Shown here in pieces: positions 12,815 to 25,833 of a stretch of DNA of 64,000 nucleotides; positions within the stretch are counted from its first letter, which is position 1, and each line of letters opens with the position of its first letter. The stretch comes from Glossina fuscipes. Taxonomy: Eukaryota; Arthropoda; Insecta; Diptera; Glossinidae. Location of the stretch: positions 6,537,171 to 6,601,170 of the forward strand of contig NW_023998432.1 in assembly GCF_014805625.2 (NCBI RefSeq). Direction: 5' to 3'. The notes beneath the pieces were generated by a model. The model ran no database searches. It saw only the letters and a program-made list of their open reading frames with translations, and had not been told where the DNA came from. The position numbers and the translations under genes are program-made.

Positions 12815-13803
12815 ATGGAAGTGAACAAAGAGAAAATTCGGTACATTTTACAGTTTTTCTTTGACAAAGGCGAAAATGCAAGCCAGGCGGCTAAAATTGT
12901 GAATGGTGTTTATGGCTCCGATACTGTAACAGCCAATTATGTGCAATTTTGGTTTCATAGATTCCGTTCAGGAATTTTTCATGTTAAAGATGCACCTCGC
13001 ACAGGTAGGCCGGTCGTCGAAAATGTCGATAAAATCGGAGAAATGATCGAAGTTGACCGGCATGTTAGCAGTCGTAACATCGCCCAGGAGCTAAAAATCG
13101 ACCATAAAACAGTTTTAAGCCATTTACACAAAGCTGGATTCAAAAAGAAGCTCGATGTTTGGGTGCCACACCAATTAACAGAAAAAAACATGATGGATCG
13201 AATTTCCATCTGCGAAGCCTTGGCCAAACGAAATGAGATAGACCCATTTCTTAAACGGATGGTGACTGGAGATGAGAAATGGATCACATACGATAACCCT
13301 GTGCGAAAACGATCGTGGTCAAAGAGCGGTGAAGCGCCTCAAACGGCCAGGAAGGTTTTGCTATGCATTTGGTGGGACTGGAAGGGGATTATTTATTATG
13401 AGTTGCTTTCATATGGCCAAACGCTAAATTCTGATCTCTACATTCAACAACTGGACCGTTTGAAAATAGTGTCGTGTTCCACCAGGGCAACGGTAGGCCA
13501 CACACATCTACAGTGACTCGCCAGAAACTTCGGGAGCTTGGTTGGGAAGTTTTAATGCATCCGCCATGCAGTCCGGACTTGGCACCAAGCGATTATCATC
13601 TTTTTCTTGCATTGCAAAATTTCTTTAATGATAAAAAATTGGAATCTAGGGAGGATTGTGAAAATCGACTACTAGAGTTTTTTGCAAATAGAGACTAGGA
13701 CTTCTATGAGAGAGGCATTTTGAAGTTACCTTTAAAATGGCAACAAATCATACAACAAAACGGTGCATATTTGACCCAAATCGAACAATCCGAAGCATGT
13801 TAA
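12815..13803 (+). pseudogene. mariner transposase pseudogene
   Basis: The start is set at the ATG at 12815 (MEVNKEKIRYILQFFFDKG); an upstream in-frame ATG at 12722 lies outside the family's usual N-terminus. An N-terminal helix-turn-helix region is followed by TGDEKWITYD (first catalytic Asp codon 13271-13273). After DRLK (about 13462) a segment of roughly 15-20 codons normally found here is missing and the frame shifts. The second frame resumes at about 13474 with VFHQGNGRPHTS, where the second catalytic Asp is Gly (13486-13488). PSDYHLF supplies the third Asp (13591-13593), 34 residues later, as expected for D,D34D. A stop at 13696-13698 cuts the C-terminus, whose in-frame end is the TAA at 13801-13803. 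Intact mariner transposases excise and reinsert the element by cut and paste. This copy cannot. Confidence 0.93.
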
Positions 13804-13824
13804 ATAAAGTCCTGAAGTTCATAT

Positions 13825-13855
13825 AAAAATAATGGATTTCTTTTTCCCCAAACTA
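13825..13855 (-). repeat. mariner right terminal inverted repeat
   Basis: Reading inward on the minus strand it begins TAGTTTGGGGAAAAAGAAAT. It ends at the flanking TA at 13856-13857, consistent with an intact right boundary. Confidence 0.9.
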
Positions 13856-13859
13856 TATG

Positions 13860-16800
13860 ATATAAATCACTTGAAAGTTTTAAAAGGGCATTTGGAAGAG
13901 AAGTACTTAGGGAATTTTTGATAAGTTAATTATTCAGTCGCAAAAGTAAAGTTTTCATCCAAATATTCGCCAGTCGTGCGAACTCAAATATTTTTAAAAT
14001 GCTCTACGTACTTTTCTAAACAGTCTAAAGACTTGCATACTTGCATTAGCCTCTAAACTTTAATATACCTCGCGAAAATGGCTCTGGTATTACTATTTTT
14101 AACACTTTTCAAAAATAATTTTCTCTTCAGTACCTAAATATATACTTAAAAAATTTCCTACATGTTATTATCCTATCATCTTTTGTTTCATCCAAAAAAA
14201 TTGTCGAAATGAAAGCTTTTTAGGATTTTACAATGGCGTGACGCCTTAAAAGTATATGGCACAAAATTTCATTGTTCATTTCATCGAAAATTTGAAAACC
14301 TAAATATTTCATCACATGATGCAGAATGGTGATCTCTCGCAGTTATGGAGTTTGGAAAAGATGTACAATCTTAGGTTGTATTAAGCACGATGGACTGATT
14401 GATCCACGCTCAGAGTTCAGTTGAAAAACAGTATGTTCACCTCCTAGATTATGACTGTAGCATATATATATATATATTCCTACACAAAAAGAAAGGGTTT
14501 AGAGTGTTTAGTTAAAGCAAGTATTGAGAAGTTAATTGCTAAAACCGTTTAATGACAACTGTTAATGAAAGATATTATCACGACAATCACCTTACCGAAA
14601 TAGAGTTCGCTAAATTAGTTGCGTAGAAAAACTACGCATAAGACTTACACTGAGAAAAAAAGAATAAAGGGAAATCAATTTTAGAATTGTGATCGAACTC
14701 TGCAATTCCCCAAAAATTTTAATAAATGTTTAATTTAATAAAAGGCTGAAGCTTAAAATGTACTAAAACCTTGATTGTCTATTACGAATTTCTTTCCCAA
14801 TTTTCGTGGACCTGAGACTATCTTTGATTCATTCCCTATCGAAGTACAATATTATCAAGTTAATTGTAACGACTTTTCAACAAACAAAAAAAAAAATAGT
14901 GATAATATCATCATTAGCTAAACATGTTTTCCAACAAACTAACTAACTTTTTAAGGAAGACCCCATTTCATAGATGTAGTCATAAGAACGGGAGTTGACG
15001 CATATTGTACCAGAATCGTTGGGCTGAAAAATTACTTAATTATGAATATCAGTTCATATTGACTTCCTAACAATTTTTCCATCTCGTTGCCTGAAGGAGT
15101 AGAGATACTCGTAAATATAGTTATTTAATCAAAATCACGATTCAGGAGAACGATCGTTACAATTAATCAAGCAATAAACGCTTGGATTTTTTTGAGGAGA
15201 GTCCCATTTATTCAAAGCCGGCAACAAGCAAGAATATTATAACCGAACACAACGGACCATTAAATACCCTTCATCGCTTCTCCTAATACAATTCAGCATT
15301 TCCTAAAATATACCAAAGATTACACCTTTTTCCACATACAAAGGCCTCCCACTTGGATGGAAGCTCTCCATTGATCCACCCGAACCAAAGTTTTCGCATC
15401 AATTTAGTGCACTAAGCTATTGTCCGTTTGCACTGAGGAATTGTAAAGAACTTTTTCATAATCAGGCGTTATAGGGTGATCAGAAGTCGTAAACACAGCC
15501 TGTTGCAATCGAATTTAAAAGGTATTTCAAAACGTTTGCCCTTGAGCTACATCAGGCTACAAATTTTGTCAAAATATCTTAGAAATTTCGACACGAAATT
15601 GGACACAACAATGCAGACATACTTAATTCAATACAGAAAATGAATCTGATCGGTATAATCAAAGGTGGACCTTAAGTCCTTCAGCGTTTTGCAAACTTTT
15701 GTACCAATTAAATATATTCCGTACCATAATTGTGTTACGTAGACTTAAGCGGGATAATTTGAACTGGTACGGAAGTTTTAGAGATAGCAATAGTCGTATC
15801 CAGAGTGATGGAGAATACAAAGAAATTTTGCTTTTAAGGCTATCTATTAACTTATGTAGACTATTGTGTATCTATAATATAATAAACATGCACAACATAT
15901 ACGACCACTCTTCACATAGAACCAATATCAGCTCTCTTATAAACCGGTCTTATATTATAATATGTATCTACATTTGAAAAACACTGAAATGACACAATTT
16001 CAAATATGTTTATGTTGAGATTTAAGGTACATACGTAAATGCATAATGTGTAAATGTGTTTAGGTCAAAACTTCTTTCCATAAGTTTGTATAAACATCCA
16101 TACGCACGTTTGCAGTAACAAATCATTTTGTTTAACTATATGCATTTTCAAATGTTTGAATGCGTGTGCGAGTATTTTTCAATTTCTATGCAAGCACAAT
16201 TAGCAACCATAACAAAGCAAATATATGCCAAAAATAGCTTTTAAATCATGCATACGTGTGTATGCGCATACATATATATATATATATATACATAAAAATC
16301 AACGTGTGTTACTACTAACGGTAGTTATCGTTTGACCATTTTTTGTCTTTTCAACCGATAGCAATTAACATTTGTACTCTGCAAAAGTACACGCCTTTGC
16401 GTTACAATTTTTTCTTTTTATTAAAAACAAAACCAAAATATATTTATTTTTTTTTTGGTATTCCAGTTATATGTTGTTTTTCATTTCACGCTAATGCATG
16501 TTATTTTGCAACCTTGACCGTTCGAAAGTAATTGATATGCTCAGCACAGCAAAAAAGAATAGCACCAAAAATTCAGCACATTTACTGAACGTTCGTCGAC
16601 AAACTTTAATACATATATATCTATTGCGTGAAACCTTGACAGTGAGCTCCAGTCTTGATACACGTATCCAAACATACACTTAGTTTGTTATATATATAAG
16701 TTTGATGTATATATATATCAGACAAAAACTCTCTTCATGCTCAAATCCATGGACCCTGTTGTATAATATATTTTATTTGCGAATGTTCCCCTGCGTGGAT

Positions 16801-18455
16801 CCGATTCACGCTATTGTAATCTTTTGAATTAACTTAAGCTTGCCTTTAACAAAACAAAACAAATAGGCAAATGTATCAGATTAACTTCGGACTACGCGCT
16901 GAAAAATTATGTACGTTTTTATACGGTCATCGATGTCAGTCCGTGGGCTTTACGAACAAAATTAGTAGGTGTGTCTCTTCTGGTAGTGAGTACTTGAAAA
17001 AAGGAAATGATCAATAATTAGAGGACGATTCCGAAGCGCTCCGCAATTTAGATACCTCTTAGTATCTCTAAAAGAAAATCCTCAGAAATTCAATTGAAAA
17101 ATCAAAAACCTCTGTGAATTCCTAAGTAGGCTTAGTTTTCTTACTATTTGTATTTTATATACTATTTGTATTTAGAGGAAGAAATCGATAACATTTTATT
17201 GCCTAAATAGAAATTAGAAATTTCTTGATTTGGAATCTAAATTCTCGGTTTGAAAAAATTAGACAAGCTTTATGACCATGTGAAAAAATATCCAACTTGC
17301 AGGTGTAACAGGAAACAGGAAATAAAATACCTACTTATTAGCACGATTAGAAGAACGAATTTCTTTTCTCACTTTTTACATCATCTTAACTCCCTCCTAA
17401 ATGTTCACATTTTAAAATTGAATAAATATGTAATATTATATAGAATATCCATATCCATAATGATCTCCAAACTGCATATATTACTCTACAATATTCAGTA
17501 CTTGTGGAAAGCGGAAGTGTAAGTAAAGCCAGTGCAAGCCGTGCAGAAATCTTCCTTTATTTATTGCCCAATTTTGCAGCATAATGGCTTATTATTCTTA
17601 GTAACAGTTATATGAAAATCTCCAAAAGATTGGTCTACCCAATCCAAATTTTTGTTATCTAATAGTGTATGATAAAAAATTAATACTTGGTGGTTTTCAC
17701 CGCGAAATTTTAAAGATTCCAAATTTATTTCATACAACGACTTTTTCAAAATAAGACGTTATATGGTAAGTGATCGAAAAAAAATGTAATTCAGTTCGCT
17801 TTAAACAACCGTTGCCTATGGACAAAAAACGTCAGTGTATCAAATGTCATCCAAACAACTGATTTACGACTTGTACATCGATCACAAAAATACCTACATC
17901 AGATAGACAAGCTTAAAAGAGATTCAGAAAATAGTTCGGAATTAATCGCATCGGATCTATTTTCCCTCATATTCTTGTGGATGTATATTATACATGCATC
18001 TGCGTCAACTTAATATAGGCTGCACAACACATGATGTAGAGTATAACTATAAACACTTGAATGAAATCATTGTTAACATAAACATATATAACACAAAAAC
18101 AAGCACTGCTTACACACAAATAAGCCTGCGTACATAAATTCAATATACGGAATATATAAGGAATTGTATTATGTAGAATTCTAATCTTTAGATTTCGGGG
18201 GTGATCACACGAACCCATTTAAATTATTTTTCGAATTTAATCTAACTATAGCAATACGGAATAATTTTTTCTTTTTTCTGTTCATATGCACGAACATGAT
18301 TCAAGTAAATAGACAAACAAAGCGACGAGCATTGCTAAATATGTATGCATACATGTAATTGCGTCGCGAGTGTTTGAGGAACATGATATATTCGCTATTG
18401 CAGAACAGTAACTGACTACTTTTAGCAGGTGACGTGAGCGTTCAATCCAAATAAA
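13860..18455. other. AT-rich non-coding sequence with microsatellites
   Basis: No supported gene. Simple repeats include (AT)n near 14461-14478 and 16267-16291. Scattered short ORFs have the Ile/Tyr/Phe/Lys-rich composition expected by chance in AT-rich DNA. Confidence 0.5.
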
Positions 18456-18464
18456 GTGCAACAA

Positions 18465-18730
18465 ACTATGTTTTATACCCTACACATCTTGTGGTACAAG
18501 GGCTTATTAAATTTGTGCGAATGTATGCAACACCTAGAAGGCCTTAAGTCGTTTGTATTCTTGTGTTCAGCTTACAGGTCGCAAATTTTTGAGATGTTTG
18601 GGCCATGTTTGATACACCGACTTAATAGAATTTTCTAAGAGATACCAACATACACATATGTGATTAGCTTAAATCAATTTCGCTATGTCTGCCTGTTTTG
18701 TCCTGATTCCCTAGTTTATACTTATGTGGA
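18465..18730 (+). repeat. Fly-type interspersed repeat fragment
   Basis: The segment starts TTTTATACCCTACACATCTT and continues with a GTGGTACAAGGGCTTATTAA-type block. Further on it has GCTTACAGGTCGCAAATTTT and a TATGTCTGCCTGTTTTGTCC block. This succession (a TATACCC start, a GGTACAAGGG block, a 'GTCTGTCTG' block) is the recurring layout of abundant short non-coding repeats in higher flies. The assignment is from general familiarity and not from a search. It overlaps a chance 60-codon ORF. Confidence 0.45.
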
Positions 18731-18739
18731 GATTTAAAA

Positions 18740-19750
18740 ATCAGCTAAATGACTCCACAATTGCAAAAAATTGAACATATACTATCTGACGTTGAATATA
18801 CCCATTACGACCTTACCTGGGCTTTCCAAGTATGAAATACGTTCACAAATTGTGTGAATTTATTATAGCTATAGTTTTCTTATGTGTAGCGTTATGTAAG
18901 CAGTGTTGTTACGCATTTTCGCCGGTTATAGAAGTAATTGCTCAAGCAACCAATAAGTGTCTACATGCAAACGATGATGGACGTTAGCAGCCTTGATGAA
19001 GGCCTAATATATCTCTTTTTGTGCATTTTCAATCAAATACAAACTTACTTTGTTTCGATATTAAATTGTTTCCACAATCGTTAAAAAACATAACACAAAT
19101 AAATTACACTCAGCTTGGACAAAAATCTTATAATCGTCTAATCTTATTATTATGGTGACCCTTCGTTACTTGACAGTAGAGTTAAAGATTCGTTAAACAA
19201 GTAAGTTATCGCAAAATTTCAAAAAATTCAATTCATAGAGACTTGGATTTGCATTTCAAGTTTTCTTCAGCCTTTGCAAGATTAAAAAGAGACCGAAAAC
19301 TAAAACATAATTCAAGAAAATAGTACAAATAGTAAGAGGTCTGAAACAATGCGTTATTCCTAGTTTCGTAGTGGAACTCTACTTTTTATGAGACTTTGTG
19401 AAAATTGCCGAATGTTATGGTTTTTTATGTATGCAAACAAGTTAAAAAAACGTAGAGGAAGACAAATAGAATGCATTTTTAATTTAGAAGTCATCTATCT
19501 AATTTATGTTTTTTTTATATTATTCGATTTGAAATTTTGGTTTATAGTCGCAATATCATTTTATAAAATATGAAACACAAGCAACAAATGCAATTTATTT
19601 TCAAGAAACTCGAATTATGAAGGACTGCTCTAAACAACTTCCATTTGAAGAATAATAATCTGCGAATTTCTAGTAGAATGAGTGACGGAAAACTTCGAAC
19701 ACATTGGTGTTAATATATTCTGAAGGTCAATAACATACATATTAGAAAGA
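18740..19750. other. AT-rich non-coding sequence
   Basis: No gene, inverted repeat or tandem structure seen. Confidence 0.45.
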
Positions 19751-19754
19751 ACGA

Positions 19755-21090
19755 GGCCTAAAACGAAATCTTGGAGAACCCCAAAAATACGCGAGGCATT
19801 TCGGAATAAAATCCATTAATATCAGCAAACTGATATAGTTCAGCTACATATGAATGTGCAAGCACGTAGGCAGACCTGAAAAATCTAAAAAGCGCTCTAA
19901 AGTTTTTAGTCGGTATTGAATAACTAACTATATTAAAAACTTTAGGCAAATCCAGAGAGACCAATGATATCAAGAAATCCATATTAACGTTGTCTGTAAT
20001 TGCATCAGTTAAATTCAAAAAAGGTGGTGCTAATATGTTCACCATGTATTTCGAAGGCGAAATATTTCTATGAGCAAAGGTGAAAATTTGATTTTTGACA
20101 ATATGCTCAACAACCTCGGACTAGGCAACGAGCGCAGAAATTGGCCCCAAATAATCGAAGTTGTTATCAATTTTCGATGTCGGAATTGGAATAACACAAG
20201 CGATTTTTTAAGTAGAGAAGATTCGTATAGAATCAATACGAAACTAATATGACGAAATTAAAAAATGGGCAATATATAGGAAAATAAGGTTAATAAAAAC
20301 AAATTGGAATTCTCTGATTGCCGATAGATTTGGATTTAACATAACATAATGCTACCAACGATTCATCACCAAAATATACAAAATTAGTAATGTCAGGCTC
20401 TTCAATGTGAACTACATTAACCAAATAGTCAATAATCTCATTAACATTAAAGCTATATCGAAAGTTATTACTATTTGAAAAGTCATATCCTATGAGAAGT
20501 TTCCACATAGCTGATGAGTCCATTCTAGAAAATAATGTAGCAAAACATGATCGAAACAAAGATGTAGTGAATTCCAATTAGAGAATTTCAGAGCGACAAT
20601 TGGGAATCTATATTAAGAGTCCTAAAAAATGGACAGTGAGTCAAAGTCAACAATAAAACAAAAGACCCTATCATTAATGCTAAAGGTCGCAAAAATCAAA
20701 GCTTGATGAGATATAGAATGACATTGGACTTGATCTGAATAAGTAATCATAAAACGATCGCTTCCCATCCAAAAGTTGAATAGTGAAATGGCTTGATGGA
20801 CGATATCAAAGTTAGTCGGTTTTGGATTTTAAATCACAAATAAATTGCACTTAAAGCAAAGCGACTACATAAGATTGGCATTCATTATATTAAATAATTC
20901 ACGATTAAAGCTGCCAACGATAATTATATTAGCATATCTCAATAATAAATCGAAGTGTCCGTCTTCAGAGGAAACAAGATCACCGGTAGGCAAATATACT
21001 GCAACAAAAAGAGCTCTAATGACTCCATCAACAATTCAATGGAAGTTAACTCACAACTGCTTGGTTCGAAAACTTCAAAAATAAACTTTA
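19755..21090 (-). mobile_element. Jockey-like non-LTR retrotransposon remnant (minus strand)
   Basis: Read on the minus strand from 21090 downward, the endonuclease C-terminal half is visible: ANIIIVGSFN, corresponding to the usual GDFN with Asp changed, then NPKPTNFDIVHQAISL near 20820-20770. A linker follows with YDFSNSNNFRYSFNVNEIIDY near 20490-20440. Then come RT fingers around 20236-20040 and the palm segment VSLDLPKVFNIVSYSI at about 19970-19910 (motif A; Asp retained in the D-x-P-K-V-F form). The element stops before the YADD box, so palm C, thumb and 3' tail are missing. At least three frame changes are needed. The dead 5'-to-3' truncated structure suggests later deletion, because fresh non-LTR truncations lose the 5' end. 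Confidence 0.75.
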
Positions 21091-21094
21091 CCCG

Positions 21095-22440
21095 TAAATG
21101 ACGTCTATAGATGTCGATTGGGTATGCTTATAGATGCAAACGACGTCTATAGCAGTCCTATATTGTTAGTTTCGTAGAATAAAAAAAAAACGAAGTATGC
21201 TTTTGCAAGTACTCACAGACGTTAGAATGAGCGTGAATGTGTTAAACTTAGTGCCATCAGATATGTAGAAACCTTTATCACAACCGGTAGCATGTTATCT
21301 ATTATTCTGACTAAAGTAAACTCTGGTATATTAAGAGATTGGAAGTGCACACAGCTTTTTAATGGCGGCCAAAAGTTCCGGTGTTCAATCGCTGCTGCCA
21401 ATTATGAATTTCTTAAGGTCTATTAATCACTTTCATATGGAAACACATTAAAGGTCGATCACCGGTAGGAGGATGATATTTTGTTAGGAATAATGTTTGC
21501 ATAGACGCCCATGTAAGTAGAGAAAATGGAAATTGAAAGCTTCGAATTTCAGATTGCATGATAAGGAAAGAGTATAGATAAAATGGAATTTAACAAAGCT
21601 AGTAGCAAAGTCATTTAACAAAGCTCCATCAACACCTTAAATGAGCTCTTTTAACTAGTTACGATCAAGATGTTGCTAGCTTCGGAGGCATACTTCGTCC
21701 AAATTAGGGAACTTAAGATACCTCTATGGATACTTCATAAACCTGTATAGAAATTCCTTTTAAACAAGCTAAACAAAGTCGAAATTCCGCTTTTTGGACA
21801 TATTTTTACCAAATTTTTGGGAGGTGGTATGTACTCATAAACTGACCATGGGGTAAAATATTCAAATTTGAAACTATAATATAGCCAATTCAAATAATTC
21901 CGCCAATATTTATTTTCATCGCGTGAATCTAGATAGGGAACAAGCTAAACGAATTCACATTCTGCTTTTCGTAACTATTTCTACCAAATTTTTTAAAATT
22001 ACATATTAGCAAAACAGCACGTGGCCTGTTAACATTACCAAAAAAACCGGTATTTCTTTTAACAAATTTAAATTCGTTTTTGCTTTTAACGACTCCTTAT
22101 ATTTATTTGACATACCTATGTTTGACAGTTAAATTCGAATTTGTCTTTACACCCTTTAATCACGGTCTTGACTTCAATAGACAAATAGATAAGCAGACAA
22201 ACAGACATGACTAAATCAATTCCGGCGACCACGAATACGTTGTTGGCTTACTTGCATTCGTAGCAAATATTTGAGGGAGTTAATATACTACCTTAAAATT
22301 TATAATACTTTTATTAAAAGGTAATACAGAAAGCTTTAGTTAGAGATAAAAAACAAATTTATTATCTCTTTCTTTTTTCAATTCTTGAACGATTTTACAC
22401 AGCCTATCGAACTGTTAATATATATAAGTCGAAGCATAAT
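21095..22440. other. Non-coding sequence left of the Gln/His exon
   Basis: No ORF of interest. If the exon at 22472-22875 is real, this is the beginning of its downstream intron on the minus strand. A short direct repeat, GACGTCTATAG, occurs at about 21101 and 21145. Confidence 0.45.
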
Positions 22441-22470
22441 TATCAGAAAAAACAAAAAAATTAGATATTA

Positions 22471-22472
22471 CC
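22471..22472 (-). promoter_or_regulatory. Splice donor of the Gln/His exon
   Basis: CATAG|GTAATA fits the insect donor consensus MAG|GTRAGT at the core positions. It lies immediately before the stop codon in the exon's reading frame. Confidence 0.6.
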
Positions 22473-22744
22473 TATGAATAGACGATGCAGTCGATGATAT
22501 CCTTTGTTGCTGAGGATAGGGTGAAAGATTGGCTGATTGCTGTTGTAAGGATTGCGTAGAAGTTTGTTGCTGCAAATGGTGCTGGTGCTGGTGTTGCTGC
22601 TGGGGGTGTTGTTGATGATGTTGATGTTGTTGGTGCGCCGGTCCACTATCATTGTTGACCGCCGATTGTTGGTGCTGCTTCTGCTGTTGCTGCAAATGAT
22701 GATGAATTTGTGATTGTTGTTGTTGCTGTTGACTGTGATGATGG

Positions 22745-22776
<32 letters not shown>

Positions 22777-22875
22777 TTGCTGTTGCGATTGTTGTTGTTG
22801 CTGCTGTGTCTGACCACTATTAGATGGCGGTTGCGGACCACCAACCTGCACTGAAGAACGTATGGCTGCTTCCAT
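22472..22875 (-). CDS. 5' coding exon of a host gene with Gln/His-rich N-terminus
   Basis: The ATG at 22875-22873 has a purine at -3 and G at +4. The first in-frame stop upstream is a TAA six codons before it, so this is a real translation start candidate. The 404-nt exon encodes MEAAIRSSVQVGGPQPPS, then a Gln run, a stretch of 14 His, further Gln/His blocks, and a Ser/Thr-rich end (RISSTASSIHR). It ends ATAG|GTAATA (donor GT at 22471-22470), phase 2, with a TAA just beyond the donor. Such low-complexity N-termini are common in fly transcription factors, RNA-binding and signalling proteins. There is no domain to identify the gene. The next exons would lie at lower coordinates, possibly outside this window. 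Codons mix CAA/CAG and CAT/CAC, which argues for selection on the peptide over a young CAG microsatellite. Confidence 0.7.
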
Positions 22876-23377
22876 TTCATGCCGAAGTTACCCGTGCAAA
22901 CATATGGCTTCAAACCGAGTACCCTACCCCGTTGTTATACACTCGTATTGATGATAGCTTAAACACTTTACATAATATGTGTAGAAGTGCAAATTTTTAA
23001 CCGATATGCAATCAAAAGCAACCACATAAAGCAATTCAAAGGTTTCTGTGGTTCTACTAAGACAAAATTTAAACATTAAATCGATTTACATTTAAGTGAC
23101 AGTGCCATATATTTATGCACGCATACCGAAAAATAGCGATACGGAAAACGTTGAAGTTTTACTTTGTGAGAATTGTATTCAAACGCATGTACATTTTTTC
23201 GCACACTTTTTTCACTTACCGGCGAAATATTTTTTCAATATGATTTCGTTCATATTTAGATTATTTTTTATGTTTTCTTTAATCTCTTATCAACATTCAT
23301 TACATGTATATATATAAAAGTGAATAAATGCATAAATACATATACACACAAAGATACATATATGTACACTTTGTATA

Positions 23378-23426
<49 letters not shown>

Positions 23427-25015
23427 TTATTAAATTATTTATTGATACATATTCTTTTACATAACTTGTTTTACTTTTATCCTAAGATACATCACTTCTC
23501 ATATAATTTATAAGACTACGTTATTTAATTTATATTCACTTTTAAAACAACACAACGGATTTTGACACTTGCTTTAATTATTTACTCTTATTATTCATTT
23601 TTGAACTGCTGTATCATTTAAGAAATGAGGAGATTTATACAAAAGACATTTTTTTTTTTCATCTATTTATTATTTCATTTCTTATCATCAATTGTCTACA
23701 TGAAGAAAACTTTAAGCGCGTTGCCCTCTCATTAAGTGTCTTCGATTGGAGGAAAATTTAACTTGCATGCGTGCGCGCGAAAGTGCAAATTACAACTGAC
23801 AACACAAAAAAACATATAATGAAATAAAAAGAAGACAAATAAGGGGGAAGGTGAGAAAAAAAGGATAAAATGGGAAATAAAAAAGAGAAATGAAAATTAT
23901 GAGTTAGACTGCCGGCGCAAAAAATTAATTATTAATTTATTGTTTGGGGCAGCCTTTGTTAGAAAATGCCTTGTGAATCCAACTATGTGTCAAGTCGCGC
24001 ACTTTTCGACGACAAGTTTGACGATTTCATCACAAGAGCAAATACGAGTTTCCTTGAATAAATTCTCTAACACATTCCTAGACATGAGCGAATTCTTGCG
24101 CTCATTGATATGAACGTTTGTTTTCCTTCATTTTTTTTTTTAATATATTTTTATTTCATTGTTCTTTTTCATTTCATTGTTCTTTTTGCATATTTTCGCA
24201 CTTTGTTTATACAGTTGTACTAGATTCTTTAGTTTCTTGGTAACGGTAGAGCGTACTATCTTCATTGTTAGGATTTTCAAAGAAATAGAAAAACTGAAAA
24301 AACGACGACGCAAATGTGCACGCTCTTAGCCCATTTTTGCAAATAGGAATAACTAAAAACAAAACGACCTGAGAAGGTATACTAATTATTTCTTATAAAT
24401 GATATAAATAATACATATACAAATTATAAATTATCTGAAAATATATTATTCTATAACATATAAGTTGAGTTAGTTATTAATTTGATATTTGGGAAATACT
24501 TCGGTCAGCACTTACACATTAGTAAAAGTTGAACTGTTTTCATACGTTTATCTTAGATGGTGAGTGCTCACAGTTCACTACAAGGCGAATAGTTTTATTA
24601 ATTGTTATTATCTTCCTTTTTATATATGCGGAGGACATAAATGCGTGTACGCGCGTAGGATTTTCATGTGTTTGTTAATATTTCACTATAATTTTAATTT
24701 GCCTGAGCATAAATAACTGTTGAGGCAGTTTTCTTAAGCGTTACGTTGTGATTAATTATGTAAATACATATAGAAAAAGTAATTATAGCGTTGCAAACAG
24801 AAAAAAAACACGCAATTTGATGAGCATTCCACTCACGCTATACGGCGGCCAAAATTTCTGAAAAGAAGAAGGGAGATAAAATAATTATAGATTTTTATAA
24901 GCAATAGTTGGATAATGCTAGTAAAAGGGGATAGACCGTTGTTCTGCAAACAGAATAGATACTCTTTAAGCTTCACCGTGTTTTCAATAGATTTAGCTTA
25001 TCTGCTCGAATCCTC
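22876..25015. other. Upstream flank of the Gln/His exon; AT-rich with a TA microsatellite
   Basis: Presumably 5' UTR, upstream intron or promoter DNA of the minus-strand gene. I could not place a TATA box or initiator with any certainty. A (TA)n/(TATG) tract spans about 23366-23425. No other gene is visible. Confidence 0.45.
23366..23425. repeat. TA microsatellite
   Basis: A near-continuous alternation of T and A, including a pure run of about 46 bases, with a few TATG interruptions at the edges. Confidence 0.9.
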
Positions 25016-25019
25016 GTAT

Positions 25020-25620
25020 GGAACATTTTCGGTTCAGTTTATTAATGAATAAGTAAGAACGTTATATTCGGCTAAGCCCGAATCTCGCAAAACTTTAATA
25101 TGCTTGGCACGCTATGCTATTATTTATTGTCATCAAGAAGTGAATCAGATAAAATTCATCTTTCACTTTTTACTTCCCTTAAAAGTGTTGTTAAGAAAGT
25201 TTTGTTGTTTCAAGTCCTTTTATGCATATTTTTAAGAAAAAATGCATCCACCATGTTGTGACTTCCGCCACAATTAATTGAGAACTAACGCATCTCACTT
25301 GTCGCCTTCTAGTACCCAAGTCCTACGATTTGATACCCATATCGCTGGTATTATTAAGAATTCGCCAGATCGTGGTGTCTGCCATGTTTATTTTAGAATC
25401 AAAACATTTTTAGGCAGAAAACATATCTTCATTTAAGGAATGTACAAAATAGTTTTAAACATTCTGTCTATCATAGGGTGAAATTAATAAAACATGAAAC
25501 CCCAAAAAAGTGAAAAAAGGAAAATGTAATCACTTGTGCGGGCATGGTCGCTTTTTCCATTTTTGCACTTAAATAAATAGAAATGTGGAAATATGTGGAT
25601 TTCAGCCTTCTATCTTTTAT
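25020..25620 (-). repeat. Interspersed repeat family A, copy 1 (minus strand)
   Basis: Reverse complement of this segment matches the copy at 35140-35760 block by block. GGTGTCTGCCATGTTTATTT at about 25375 corresponds to the block near 35610-35640. The CATTCTGTCTATCAT block near 25460 corresponds to one near 35545. The AAAAAGTGAAAAAAGG block and the TGTGCGGGCATGG block also follow in order. The end reads AAGTAAGAACGTTATATTCG (about 25051-25070), a 3' end shared with the other copies. No coding capacity. Confidence 0.65.
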
Positions 25621-25833
25621 AGTTTGTGAATAATGAGCAAAAAGCCACAAGTTTTTGTTTAGAAAAAAGAAGATCCGTTCAGTTTACAAAGCAAAGAATT
25701 TAATCAGTCTTAATTTGGCGAAAGTTGAAACATAATATGAAGATAATTACAATTTTTCGAAAATATTATGAATACGCGTTATCGTGATATTGCTATTTGC
25801 ATCAACGCACGAGCAAAAGTTTAGCTTGAAAGG

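Larger units (their letters stand above)
12630..13855 (+). mobile_element. mariner-family DNA transposon, near full length, inactive
   Basis: Terminal inverted repeats of 31 bp are readable: TAGTTTGGGGAAATAGAAAT... at 12631-12661 and its reverse complement at 13825-13855, differing at one position. The element is flanked by TA on both sides (12628-12629 and 13856-13857), the expected mariner target duplication. It encloses one broken transposase. The length of about 1226 bp is slightly short of the usual 1.28 kb, which an internal deletion in the transposase accounts for. The ITR and transposase wording resemble the mellifera-type mariners, a subfamily call I hold loosely. Confidence 0.93.

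Noticed and set aside
12979..13287. Minus-strand ORF inside mariner
   Set aside because: Antisense shadow of the transposase.
22461..22913. Overlapping 150-codon minus-strand ORF rich in Asn/Ile
   Set aside because: A frame shadow of the Gln/His exon, with composition dictated by CAN triplets read out of frame.
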